Source: an uncultured Bacteroidota bacterium (GTDB taxonomy: Bacteria > Bacteroidota > Bacteroidia > Bacteroidales > F082). From it: a stretch of 41,251 nt of DNA. The translations under genes and the position numbers were made by a program. Positions 19,349 to 27,202 of this stretch are shown one piece after another. The stretch lies in contig CAJBPB010000029.1 in assembly GCA_903957365.1 (NCBI GenBank), positions 1 to 41,251 of the forward strand, written 5' to 3'. The notes under the pieces were generated by a model. It made no database searches and was not told where the DNA came from. It worked only from the letters and a program-made list of their open reading frames with translations. Within the stretch, counting starts at the first letter, position 1, and each line of letters opens with the position of its first letter.

Positions 19349-21244
19349 TTATTCATTTCCAATTTCATCTAATTCGAGCCAGCGAAATGATTTTTCGTCA
19401 ATCTGATCAATCAATGCTGCTATGCGTTTGGTTACTCTGTCAAGTTCAATATAATCTGTTCCTATCTCGGTCAACCTGGATTCAAGCTGCTTCTTTTCAA
19501 GTTCAAAAGTATGAATTTCCTTTTCAAGTTGCTCAAATTCCTTTTGTTCCTTGAATGATCTTTTCTTTTTTGTCGCTGCAAGGGTTGATCTGGTAGTATT
19601 CTGATTTTCTTTTTGCTGGTTTGAGATCTGTTTTTGCTCTTTCTCCGTTTCATCGAGATAAGTCCGGTAATCAGAATAATTGCCTGTAAATCCCCTTACT
19701 TTTCCGTCCCCTTCAAATATAAATAACTGATCTACAACCTGATCCATAAAATACCGGTCATGCGAAACGATTAACAAACATCCGGCAAAATTCTGAAGAA
19801 AAACCTCAAGTGTTTGTAATGTCATCAGATCCAAATCATTGGTAGGCTCATCAAGAATCAGGAAATTTGGGTTTTTCACCAGAATCGTCAACAGATGCAG
19901 GCGGCGTTTCTCGCCTCCACTCAATAATGAAATGGGTTGGTGCTGCATCTCAGGTGGAAACATGAATTTTTGCAGCATCTGGGATGCCGTTGCCGTCCGG
20001 CCTTTGCTTAACGGTATTATCTCGGCGATCTCTTTTACCACATCGATCACTGATTTGTCCTCATTGAAATTGTAACTTTCCTGTGTAAAATATCCGAATA
20101 CAATCGTGTCGCCGACAATGATCTCACCGCTATCCAACTTCTCCTGCCCGGCAATGAGGTTCAGAAAACTGGTTTTACCTGCCCCGTTTTTTCCTACTAT
20201 CCCTATTTTTTCACCCTTGGTAAACATATAATCGAAATCACGGGCGATGACAATATCGTCAAATTTCTTACTTACCGATTTCATTTCCAATATCTTACTT
20301 CCGGTCCGACTGATAGTGACATCGAGTTGAATCGTCTGCTGTTGCCGTTTTTGAGATGCTTTCTCTTTCAGTTCGTAAAAAGCATCGATCCGGCTTTTCG
20401 ATTTTGTAGTACGTGCCTGTGGCATACGACGCATCCAATCCAGTTCAGTCTTGAGCAGTTGACCGGCTTTTTCAGTTTCAATGCGGATGGTTTCTTCCCT
20501 CTCAGTACTTTTTTGAATGTAATAGGCGTAATTGCCTTTGTGGTGATAAACGCGTTTAAAAAAGAGTTCCAGAATATTATTACATACCCGGTCAAGAAAA
20601 TACCGGTCATGGGTAACCATCAACAGGGTAATATTTAATTGTTTGAGGTATTTCTCCAACCATTCAATCATCTCAATATCAAGATGATTGGTAGGTTCAT
20701 CCAAGAGAAGCAGTTCAGGTTCATCAAGCAACAGCAAAGCCAGTGCGAGTCGTTTCTTCTGTCCGCCTGACAAGGTACTGATGGTTTGGTTTAGTTCGCG
20801 AATCTCAAATTTTGTAAGTAATTGTTTCAGGCGGCGGTCATAATCCCAGGCATTGTGAAAATCCATTTTGGCTGACGCATCTTCGAGTTCACGCTGACTG
20901 TCTGCTGAAATATGTGCATCCTGATTTTTCAGGGCAAGTTCATAGTTACGAATAACCTGCATCACATGTGTGTGTGATCCTGTAATCAATTCATTGATTG
21001 TGAGTTGACCTTCGAAATCAGGTTGCTGCTCCAGAAACCCAACCCGGATGCCATCCGCAAACGTAATATTTCCAGAATCATGGTCTTCCTTACCCATTAA
21101 CATGCGCATTAAGGTTGTTTTTCCGGCTCCGTTAGATGCCACAAGCGCTACTTTGTCACCCTTCGACAGCCCAAAACTCAGGTTCGTGAAGAGTGTTTTG
21201 TCGCCAAAAGATTTTGAAAGATCGTCAACTGATAAGTAATTCAT
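19349..21244 (-). CDS. ABC-F family ATP-binding protein (Uup-like)
   Basis: 631 aa with two ABC ATPase domains on one chain and no membrane segment, the ABC-F layout. Domain 1: Walker A ASNGAGKTT (36-44), signature LSGGQ (158-162), Walker B with LLLDEPTNHLD. Domain 2: Walker A GKNGAGKTS (351-359), signature LSGGEKRRL and LILDEPTNDLD. Between them is the charged P-site-tRNA-interaction linker, and a C-terminal coiled coil (about 555-625) of the Uup type follows. ABC-F proteins act on ribosomes. The C-terminal coiled coil favours Uup over EttA, but the subfamily should be set by a tree. Confidence 0.92.
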   Translation of the reverse strand: MNYLSVDDLSKSFGDKTLFTNLSFGLSKGDKVALVASNGAGKTTLMRMLMGKEDHDSGNITFADGIRVGFLEQQPDFEGQLTINELITGSHTHVMQVIRNYELALKNQDAHISADSQRELEDASAKMDFHNAWDYDRRLKQLLTKFEIRELNQTISTLSGGQKKRLALALLLLDEPELLLLDEPTNHLDIEMIEWLEKYLKQLNITLLMVTHDRYFLDRVCNNILELFFKRVYHHKGNYAYYIQKSTEREETIRIETEKAGQLLKTELDWMRRMPQARTTKSKSRIDAFYELKEKASQKRQQQTIQLDVTISRTGSKILEMKSVSKKFDDIVIARDFDYMFTKGEKIGIVGKNGAGKTSFLNLIAGQEKLDSGEIIVGDTIVFGYFTQESYNFNEDKSVIDVVKEIAEIIPLSKGRTATASQMLQKFMFPPEMQHQPISLLSGGEKRRLHLLTILVKNPNFLILDEPTNDLDLMTLQTLEVFLQNFAGCLLIVSHDRYFMDQVVDQLFIFEGDGKVRGFTGNYSDYRTYLDETEKEQKQISNQQKENQNTTRSTLAATKKKRSFKEQKEFEQLEKEIHTFELEKKQLESRLTEIGTDYIELDRVTKRIAALIDQIDEKSFRWLELDEIGNE

Positions 21245-21419
21245 TCTGAGTGTGTGATTCTGTTTATTCCAGCGCCATGAGTCCGGAGACTGAAGACGAA
21301 AGGTTAGATTATATTAATAAATGGCTTTTGAAATTATGAAATTTCTTGTTTAAAACATGGTTAATCTGTAAATCAAGTCGTTAAAATCAGATCCGGTTCA
21401 AGATGAACAAACCCTGAGA

Positions 21420-22148
21420 TCAGTCACCAAAATTCTGCACCTCCACAGCTTTTCCCGTTTCATCAAAGAAAGACCATATGCCTGTCTTATGACTATATTT
21501 GTAATTGCCTGATGATTTTTTAATGCCATTCTCAAAAAACTGAATATTCTTTCCATGCAACCGGTTCTGGTCATACCATTGTTCTGATCTTATATTACCA
21601 TTTGGATAAAAAACCAACTGACTACCTTCGAAAAGTCCATTTACGTAATTGTATTCGGCCAACATTTTTCCATCTTCATCATACCATACTGATTTTCCAT
21701 TTTTCTGACCATCTATATAATCTGAAGCTTCCTGAAGTTTGCCACGTTCGTAAAAAACCCTCCGTGTACCATGCAATTTACCCATTTTATAGGGTTCATC
21801 GAGTTGGGGATGCCCACCGCCAAGAAAAACCAGCCTGGTACCATGCAATGTATCATTATAAAAATAAGTCTGTGAAAGAAGCACACCATTCCGGTCCAAT
21901 TCAAGCACAAGTCCATTTTTCAGGCCCTCTTTGTATTGAATAAGTAAACTGATAACACCGGTATTGTATGAAACCGTCCAGGTTCCCTCTTTGCGCGAAT
22001 TCAATACCTGACCTTTGACTGTCATGCCATTGATGGTGTCATTAAAAACAGATGCGGCAAAATTGCTTACATCTATCTGATCAGGATGTTGTGCAAAAAT
22101 AGTCAATGTCAAATAAACAAAAAAGGCTGATAAAAACAATCTTTTCAT
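21420..22148 (-). CDS. Exported MORN_2-repeat (YwqK-like) protein
   Basis: 242 aa with an N-terminal signal peptide (RLFLSAFFVYLTLTIFAQ). The body is made of repeats of about 22-24 residues of the form G-x-x-x-x-Y-x-x-G-x-L (for example YKEGLKNGLVLELDRNG, YNYVNGLFEGSQLVFYPNG, YDQNRLHGKNIQFFENG, YKYSHKTGIWSFFDETG). This is the MORN_2 (PF07661) pattern seen in proteins annotated as YwqK-family antitoxins. In Bacteroidota the exported forms have no known role, and nothing here supports an antitoxin role. Monocistronic. A TACCTTCG box (minus strand, 22205-22198) close to the TAnnTTTG consensus lies 50 bp upstream. Confidence 0.8.
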   Translation of the reverse strand: MKRLFLSAFFVYLTLTIFAQHPDQIDVSNFAASVFNDTINGMTVKGQVLNSRKEGTWTVSYNTGVISLLIQYKEGLKNGLVLELDRNGVLLSQTYFYNDTLHGTRLVFLGGGHPQLDEPYKMGKLHGTRRVFYERGKLQEASDYIDGQKNGKSVWYDEDGKMLAEYNYVNGLFEGSQLVFYPNGNIRSEQWYDQNRLHGKNIQFFENGIKKSSGNYKYSHKTGIWSFFDETGKAVEVQNFGD

Positions 22149-22253
22149 TGTATTTACATATTAAAGAGTGCGTAGATATTTCTTTGATTTGAGCATGCGA
22201 AGGTACGCAGAAAATGAAAGTGGCATGGACTGGAAACTGTCGGGATTTTATTT

Positions 22254-22400
22254 ATGCGTAGTTTTTTGAAGAATTATGTCCTCAGACGAGGCAAAGTTGA
22301 CTTAAACAGAAAAGCAATTGACGGATATTATAACGAAATCAGAGGGCTTACTACAAAAAAATGCCAAAGGATAAATTGTAAACAATTTCAAGAATCATAA
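22254..22400 (+). CDS. Small ORF of unknown status (48 aa)
   Basis: ATG at 22254 to TAA at 22398-22400. The translation starts MRSFLKNYVLRRGKVDLNRK and is basic, without a signal peptide or known motif. It is the only ORF of this size in the gap, and it stops right at the A-tract of the minus-strand terminator. There is no clear RBS. It could be a chance ORF or a remnant of a larger gene; I do not recognise it. Confidence 0.2.
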   Translation: MRSFLKNYVLRRGKVDLNRKAIDGYYNEIRGLTTKKCQRINCKQFQES

Positions 22401-22407
22401 AAAAAAA

Positions 22408-22436
22408 CGGGCTATCAATATTCATTGAATAGCCCG
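22408..22436 (-). terminator. Rho-independent terminator downstream of rimO
   Basis: An 8-bp GC-rich stem (CGGGCTAT with ATAGCCCG), extended by four pairs beyond a one-base bulge. On the minus strand it is followed by nine T. It is the first clear terminator after the rimO stop, about 250 bp downstream. Confidence 0.85.
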
Positions 22437-22685
22437 CTCATTAACCAAAACCAAATTAAATATAACAATCCTTTAAGATTGAGATAATGAAAAGCAATTT
22501 AGCAGATCCAAAAAACATGCCGTATAAATTAAAAACTTAATAATCAATTATTTAAAAAATATGGAGATTTATTGTCCCGTACAGAAATTATATCAATAAT
22601 TATAAATCACTGATTAACAGTAATTAATAAAAAATGAGTTTTTTTGCACACTATCCGAAATCGTAATGAAATTCCGATTTCGGAA

Positions 22686-23978
22686 TTAAACCGGAACCGC
22701 AGTCAAGTCGAAATAATCGGCACCACTTATGCGGACTTCGTAAAATTGTCCGATTGAAAGATCATGATTTTCCTTCAGAATAAGAATTTCATTGTCAACC
22801 TCGGGTGAGTCATACTGCGACCTTCCGATATAATACTCATTTTCAATCCTGTCGATGACAATCTTTTCGATGTTACCAATTTTTGAAGTATTGATCTGGA
22901 ATGAAATATCCTGCTGCAACTCCATGATTTTGTCCACCCTTTCCTGTTTAACCGGTTCGGGCACATCATCGGCCAGTGCAAAGGCTGAAGTGCCTTCCTC
23001 TGCTGAATAAGCAAAAACACCCAATCGTTCAAAGCGTTGTTCCCTGACAAATTGTAATAATTCTTCAAATTCCTGTTCTGTCTCACCCGGGTAACCTACA
23101 ATTAGTGTTGTACGGAAAGCGATTTGAGGAACGATCTCTCTTATTTTGCTGATCAATCCGATCGTCTGATCCTTGTCAACACCCCGCTTCATCGATTTAA
23201 GAATTCTTGGATTGATGTGTTGTAGCGGCAGATCGATATAATTGCAAACTTTTGGGTTGGCTGCGATCAAAGTAATCAGATCATCTGGGAAACCAATGGG
23301 ATATGCATATTGCAGCCGCACCCATTCGACACCTTCAACTTTTGAAAGTTGATCGACCAGACTTGTCAGTTGTCGTTTTCCATTGATATCGACACCATAA
23401 TATGTGAGATCCTGGGCAATCAAAATAAGTTCCTTTACTCCGGCTTCAGCAAGATTGCGTGCTTCAACCAGCAATTGATCCACAGGAACCGACCGATGTT
23501 TTCCTCTTATCAGAGGTATTGCACAGAAAGAGCAGCTGCGGTCGCAGCCTTCTGAGATTTTCAGATAGGCGAAATGACCGGGAGTTGACAATACTCTATT
23601 ATAATGGTATGGCTTGCCTGTTAGGCCAGAATCAACCTGTAACAAAGTGGCAATGGCATTGAAGTCATTTACGCCAAAAAAGGCATCCACTTCATGAATA
23701 TCTTTTTTCAATTCCTGGTTGTAACGTTGAGATAAACAACCCATTACGATAAGTTTACTTATCTCACCTGATTTGCGGGCTTCAGCAAATGACAATATCG
23801 TGTCAATGGATTCTTCTTTGGCATCACCAATAAAACCACAGGTGTTTATCACAACCACATCTGATCCGGCTTCGCTGTCATGGCTGATTTCATAACCAGA
23901 TGCGAGTAATCCGGCAAGATGTTCAGAATCAACCTTGTTTTTGGAACAACCCAGTGTTACGATATTGATGGTTTTCAT
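22686..23978 (-). CDS. rimO: Ribosomal protein S12 methylthiotransferase
   Basis: 430 aa. N-terminal methylthiotransferase domain with the three cluster cysteines Cys11 (LGCSKNKVDSE), Cys47 (INTCGF) and Cys81 (MGCLSQRY). The radical-SAM core has C145-x3-C149-x2-C152 (CDRSCSFC), and a TRAM domain closes the protein. The sequences LGCSKNKVDSE and SEGCDRSCSFCAIP distinguish RimO from MiaB. It methylthiolates an aspartate of ribosomal protein S12. The gene lies directly after ftsY in the usual Bacteroidota order, but the intergenic region is filled by heptamer repeats that reach to within 14 bp of the start codon. Confidence 0.96.
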   Translation of the reverse strand: MKTINIVTLGCSKNKVDSEHLAGLLASGYEISHDSEAGSDVVVINTCGFIGDAKEESIDTILSFAEARKSGEISKLIVMGCLSQRYNQELKKDIHEVDAFFGVNDFNAIATLLQVDSGLTGKPYHYNRVLSTPGHFAYLKISEGCDRSCSFCAIPLIRGKHRSVPVDQLLVEARNLAEAGVKELILIAQDLTYYGVDINGKRQLTSLVDQLSKVEGVEWVRLQYAYPIGFPDDLITLIAANPKVCNYIDLPLQHINPRILKSMKRGVDKDQTIGLISKIREIVPQIAFRTTLIVGYPGETEQEFEELLQFVREQRFERLGVFAYSAEEGTSAFALADDVPEPVKQERVDKIMELQQDISFQINTSKIGNIEKIVIDRIENEYYIGRSQYDSPEVDNEILILKENHDLSIGQFYEVRISGADYFDLTAVPV

Positions 23979-23991
23979 GTGTAAATATTAA

Positions 23992-24185
23992 AGTTTGGAG
24001 TTCGGAGTTTGGAGTTCGGAGTTTGGAGTTCGGAGTTTGGAGTTTGGAGTTTGGAGTTTGGAGTTTGGAGTTTGGAGTTCGGAGTTTGGAGTTCGGAGTG
24101 CGGAGTTCGAAGTTCGGAGTTCGGAGTTCGGAGTTCGGAGTTCGGAGTTCGGAGTTTGGAGTTCGGAGTTCGGAGTTCGGAGTTT
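23992..24185. repeat. Heptamer tandem array (27 units plus 5 bp) between ftsY and rimO
   Basis: Twenty-seven consecutive 7-bp units on the plus strand, AGTTTGG or AGTTCGG (23992-24180), with two single-base variants (AGTGCGG, AGTTCGA), then a final AGTTT. No insertion or deletion breaks the phase over 189 bp. Units with T and C at position 5 alternate at first, then run as blocks. The array lies wholly in the ftsY-rimO gap and ends 14 bp before the rimO ATG. All six frames of the repeat lack stops, which gives spurious ORFs. There are no spacers, so this is not a CRISPR. Confidence 0.95.
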
Positions 24186-24194
24186 CCCTAATTG

Positions 24195-24240
24195 AACTTC
24201 CATCTTCCAACTTCCATCTTCCAACTTCCATCTTCCAACC
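24195..24240. repeat. Second heptamer array, AACTTCC/ATCTTCC
   Basis: Three perfect copies of the 14-mer AACTTCCATCTTCC (24195-24236), i.e. six alternating heptamers, then AACC. It has the same 7-bp period as the neighbouring array but a different sequence, and the purine-rich strand is swapped. The ftsY stop codon lies 12 bp further on. Confidence 0.9.
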
Positions 24241-24251
24241 TTTCTTTACAT

Positions 24252-25202
24252 CTATTCAAACAAACTATCCACAAAGCGGGCACGGTTAAATACCTGCAGA
24301 TCTTCCATTTTTTCGCCAAGTCCGATATATTTCACCGGAACTTTAAACTGATCGGAAATACCGATCACAACACCGCCTTTGGCTGTACCGTCGAGTTTGG
24401 TCAAGGCAAGTGCATTTACTTCAGTCGCATCGATAAACTGTCTGGCCTGTTCAATTGCATTCTGACCGGTAGAAGCGTCCAGCACCAGCAGAATCTCATG
24501 GGGTGCACCGGGCACAACTTTCTGCATTACCATTTTTATCTTGGTCAATTCCTTCATCAGGTTGATCTTGTTGTGCAGTCTTCCTGCGGTATCAATAATC
24601 ACGACATCCACATTCTGGCTCACGGCAGATTTCACAGTATCGAAAGCAACAGAAGCCGGATCGGAACCCATCCCCTGCGAAACGATAGGAACATCAACAC
24701 GTTGCGCCCATATTTTCAGCTGATCAACCGCTGCGGCACGGAATGTATCGGAAGCGCCCAACATAACTTTTTTGCCGGCTTTTTTAAAGTTATATGCCAG
24801 TTTACCAATCGTGGTGGTTTTTCCGACACCATTTACACCTACCACCATGATTACATAGGGTTTGATGTCGGCCGGCAGATCAAAATCCTCTCCATCACCT
24901 GAGTTATTTTCCTGTAACAGTTCGATAACCTCTTCCTTTAATATCTGGTTCAATTCATTTGTCCCCAGAAATTTATCACGAGAAACGCGTTTCTCGATAC
25001 GGTCGATGATTTTCAAGGTCGTTTCGACCCCGACATCGGATGTCACCAGAATCTCTTCCAGTTTATCAAGCACCTCATCGTCCACCTTCGACTTACCGAT
25101 GATGGCTTTTGAAAGGCGCGAAAAGACGCTCTGGCGGGTTTTTTCGAGTCCCTTGTCGAGATCCTGTTTTTTATCTTTACTGAAAAATGAAAATATTCCC
25201 AT
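24252..25202 (-). CDS. ftsY: Signal recognition particle receptor
   Basis: 316 aa NG-type SRP GTPase. A helical N domain (residues 1-95) is followed by the G domain with P-loop GVNGVGKTT (122-130), the SDTFRAAAVDQL motif, DTAGR (204-208) and TKLDG (268-272). There is no long acidic A domain, as is usual in this phylum. FtsY docks ribosome-SRP complexes at the membrane. It lies downstream of rpmG-DUF4295 but behind an intrinsic terminator (25226-25250), so its level may depend on readthrough or on a promoter in the short gap. Confidence 0.96.
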   Translation of the reverse strand: MGIFSFFSKDKKQDLDKGLEKTRQSVFSRLSKAIIGKSKVDDEVLDKLEEILVTSDVGVETTLKIIDRIEKRVSRDKFLGTNELNQILKEEVIELLQENNSGDGEDFDLPADIKPYVIMVVGVNGVGKTTTIGKLAYNFKKAGKKVMLGASDTFRAAAVDQLKIWAQRVDVPIVSQGMGSDPASVAFDTVKSAVSQNVDVVIIDTAGRLHNKINLMKELTKIKMVMQKVVPGAPHEILLVLDASTGQNAIEQARQFIDATEVNALALTKLDGTAKGGVVIGISDQFKVPVKYIGLGEKMEDLQVFNRARFVDSLFE

Positions 25203-25225
25203 AGCTATTGATTATAAACGAAAAA

Positions 25226-25250
25226 AGCTCTTCCAGATATTGGAAAAGCT
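25226..25250 (-). terminator. Terminator or attenuator between DUF4295 and ftsY
   Basis: A 10-bp stem with one G-T pair (plus strand AGCTCTTCCA and TGGAAAAGCT), a 5-nt loop, and six T on the minus strand. It lies 23 bp after the DUF4295 stop and 23 bp before the ftsY start. Confidence 0.75.
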
Positions 25251-25273
25251 CTACTCTGTATTCTTACGGTTTT

Positions 25274-25426
25274 TTATCTCTTTGCTAAAAATTCCTGTAC
25301 TTTATCTTGAGGCACTGTGTTTTCAGAAAAGGAGTATGCACCGGTTTTTTCTGACTTATGCATTCTGATCACTTTTGCGAATTCTTTTCCTGCTGCCTGC
25401 AGGGTTGCAACTACTTTCTTTGCCAT
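25274..25426 (-). CDS. DUF4295 family small protein
   Basis: 50 aa (MAKKVVATLQAAGKEFAKVI, then RMHKSEKTGAYSFSENTVPQ, then DKVQEFLAKR). A small basic protein encoded directly after rpmG in most Bacteroidota and probably linked to the ribosome by its context; it has no established function. It starts 8 bp after the rpmG stop. The order rpmG, DUF4295, ftsY, rimO is a known conserved block, which supports the call. Confidence 0.88.
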   Translation of the reverse strand: MAKKVVATLQAAGKEFAKVIRMHKSEKTGAYSFSENTVPQDKVQEFLAKR

Positions 25427-25434
25427 GGTTCAGT

Positions 25435-25623
25435 TTATTTAATCTCTTTGTGAATAGTCATTTTTTTCATGATCGGGTTGAACTTCTTCAACTCCAGACG
25501 TTCGGGTGTATTTTTCTTGTTCTTGGTAGAAATATACCTTGAAGTGCCTGGTAATCCACTGTTCTTGTGCTCAGTACACTCTAAAATAACCTGTCCGCGT
25601 GCTTCTTTACTTTTCTTAGCCAT
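25435..25623 (-). CDS. rpmG: 50S ribosomal protein L33
   Basis: 62 aa. The sequence [20 protein letters not shown], then [20 protein letters not shown] and [14 protein letters not shown], is typical L33. Only one cysteine is present, so this is the zinc-free (C-minus) type without the two CxxC pairs. It is the first gene of a unit with DUF4295. In relatives rpmB (L28) usually precedes it; here the 184 bp upstream hold no rpmB. Confidence 0.96.
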   Translation of the reverse strand: MAKKSKEARGQVILECTEHKNSGLPGTSRYISTKNKKNTPERLELKKFNPIMKKMTIHKEIK

Positions 25624-25652
25624 GCTACTGTTTATTACGTTTTTTCGGTCGG

Positions 25653-25660
25653 CAAAAGTA
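25653..25660 (-). promoter_or_regulatory. Probable -7 promoter box of rpmG
   Basis: On the minus strand the sequence TACTTTTG matches the Bacteroidota -7 consensus TAnnTTTG exactly and lies 30 bp before the rpmG ATG. No clear TTTG box was found at the expected -33 position. Confidence 0.45.
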
Positions 25661-25807
25661 CAAATATTTATTAATCCATCCTAATTATTTTAGTTTTTTT
25701 TATTATGTCTTCATTTTTAATGCTCGATTAATAGATTTAATTACTGAACAGGCATTTCTTTATGCGCTGTATGATTACAAAGACAAAGATTTCCTTCTGT
25801 TCTGACA

Positions 25808-27202
25808 TCAGATATGAGGCATTTCGATTCCTCTCAGATTTCTGTATAATTTGAGGGCGTACAAATCGGTCATGCCTGAAATACAATCAATGATTCCGAT
25901 TACTTTGGCATAGGGTGAGGAAGACTCTTCCAATTTAAACTGTGTTGGCAGCAGATTAAGCGTTTTTTCCTGTCTTTTTGTGCGTTTAGTAATCTCTGTG
26001 AGGGCAGCTTCAACAAAATCTTCAATTAAACCTGACATGATATGGAAACCAGCCAGTTCAATCCTTACAACTGATTCATGATTGTAAATACATTGCCGGG
26101 AGATTCTGCCGATTTCTGCCAGAACATCCTTTAACTCTGTGATACCATCCATCAGTGAAATATTGAAATTACCTGACAAAATAAGATCCTGGTTTTTGAT
26201 AAAGACGTCAGCGCACCGGTTGGTTAAACAGTTGATAGATTTGGCACGAAGATAGGCAACTGCCTCATTTTTATCATTCCTGAGCGCTTTCAGATTTTGT
26301 AAGGTTTTGTCAATTTTGTCCTTTTCGTAACTTTCGATGATGGCAAGTAAAGGCTTTTCAACCTCATCATAGGTTAGTATTTTTAACCGGTGTGCATCTT
26401 CGTAATCGATGATATTGTAACAAATGTCATCTGCAGCCTCAACCAAAAACACAAAAGGATGACGCTTATAAATCAACTGCGGACCGGCCTCATCCACTAC
26501 CATATTCAGTTTTTCGGCAATCTCAGTAAAAACAGTCCTGTCTATTTCAAAAAAACCATATTTTTTCCGGTGTACAGGCCCTTTCTTTTGGGATGCCAAT
26601 GATTCGCATGGATATTTTATGATTGAGCCTAAAGTACTGTATGTTAAACGGTAGCCGCCAAACTGTCTGCCATTTTGTTGCTTTGTCAGAACCCTCAGCG
26701 CATTCGCATTGCCTTCGAAATGTGTGAGGTCATTCCATTGTTTATCCGTAAATAACTCCAGAAATTTCTGATTTTGAATTTCAGACGACTCTTTGTCGAT
26801 GAAGTATTTTGAGATTGCCTCCTCACCCGAATGACCAAATGCCGGATTACCCATATCATGTGCCAGACAAGCGGCGGCAATCACATGTTTCAGGTCGTTC
26901 AGGTAAAAATTATTTACATCAGCGCTGGAAGCGATCTCATGAATATTCTCAGTCAATGCGCGACCTGCCATTGCGCCCAGTGATCTGCCCACACTGGCTA
27001 CTTCAAGTGAATGCGTGAGTCTGTTGTGAACAAAAACCTCATCGGGCAATGGAAAAACCTGGGTTTTATTCTGTAACCTCCGAAAAGGACTCGAAAAGAT
27101 GATCCTGTCCCAATCCACTTCAAATTCGGAACGAATACCTTTTCCGCTGCTGTTAACACCATACCGGTCTTCTGAAAAGCAATTGTTCCAGTTCATTTTC
27201 AT
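25808..27202 (-). CDS. dgt: Deoxyguanosinetriphosphate triphosphohydrolase (dNTPase)
   Basis: 464 aa HD-domain hydrolase. Family marks are SPFRRLQNKTQVFPLP, RLTHSLEVASVGRSLG with the first metal His64, CLAHDMGNPAFGHSGE with His115-Asp116, and a downstream FVFLVEAADDICYNIIDYEDA with the final metal Asp. It cleaves dNTPs to nucleoside and triphosphate and so controls dNTP pools; some family members limit phage. It is monocistronic. A TACTTTCG box on the minus strand (27287-27280), close to the TAnnTTTG consensus, may be its promoter. Confidence 0.93.
   Translation of the reverse strand: MKMNWNNCFSEDRYGVNSSGKGIRSEFEVDWDRIIFSSPFRRLQNKTQVFPLPDEVFVHNRLTHSLEVASVGRSLGAMAGRALTENIHEIASSADVNNFYLNDLKHVIAAACLAHDMGNPAFGHSGEEAISKYFIDKESSEIQNQKFLELFTDKQWNDLTHFEGNANALRVLTKQQNGRQFGGYRLTYSTLGSIIKYPCESLASQKKGPVHRKKYGFFEIDRTVFTEIAEKLNMVVDEAGPQLIYKRHPFVFLVEAADDICYNIIDYEDAHRLKILTYDEVEKPLLAIIESYEKDKIDKTLQNLKALRNDKNEAVAYLRAKSINCLTNRCADVFIKNQDLILSGNFNISLMDGITELKDVLAEIGRISRQCIYNHESVVRIELAGFHIMSGLIEDFVEAALTEITKRTKRQEKTLNLLPTQFKLEESSSPYAKVIGIIDCISGMTDLYALKLYRNLRGIEMPHI

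Larger units (their letters stand above)
22149..22685. other. Intergenic region between the MORN protein and rimO
   Basis: 537 bp, AT-rich. It holds a strong minus-strand terminator (22408-22436) and, on the plus strand, a 48-codon ORF (22254-22400, MRSFLKNYVLRRGKVDLNRK and onward) of unknown status. A 17-codon ORF starts near 22488. A perfect 8-bp hairpin (22670-22687) overlaps the rimO stop codon. The 250 bp between the rimO stop and the terminator show no minus-strand gene and would be a long 3' UTR. Confidence 0.5.

Noticed and set aside
21420-22148. YwqK antitoxin of a toxin-antitoxin pair
   Set aside because: The protein is exported and no toxin gene adjoins; the family name alone does not support that role.
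23992-24240. CRISPR array
   Set aside because: Units of 7 bp in direct contact, no spacers, no cas genes.
23929-24289. Several open frames on both strands through the heptamer array (peptides of repeating TPNSELR or EFGVRSS type)
   Set aside because: The 7-bp unit has no stop in any frame, so these ORFs are by-products of the repeat; they lack RBSs and overlap rimO or ftsY.
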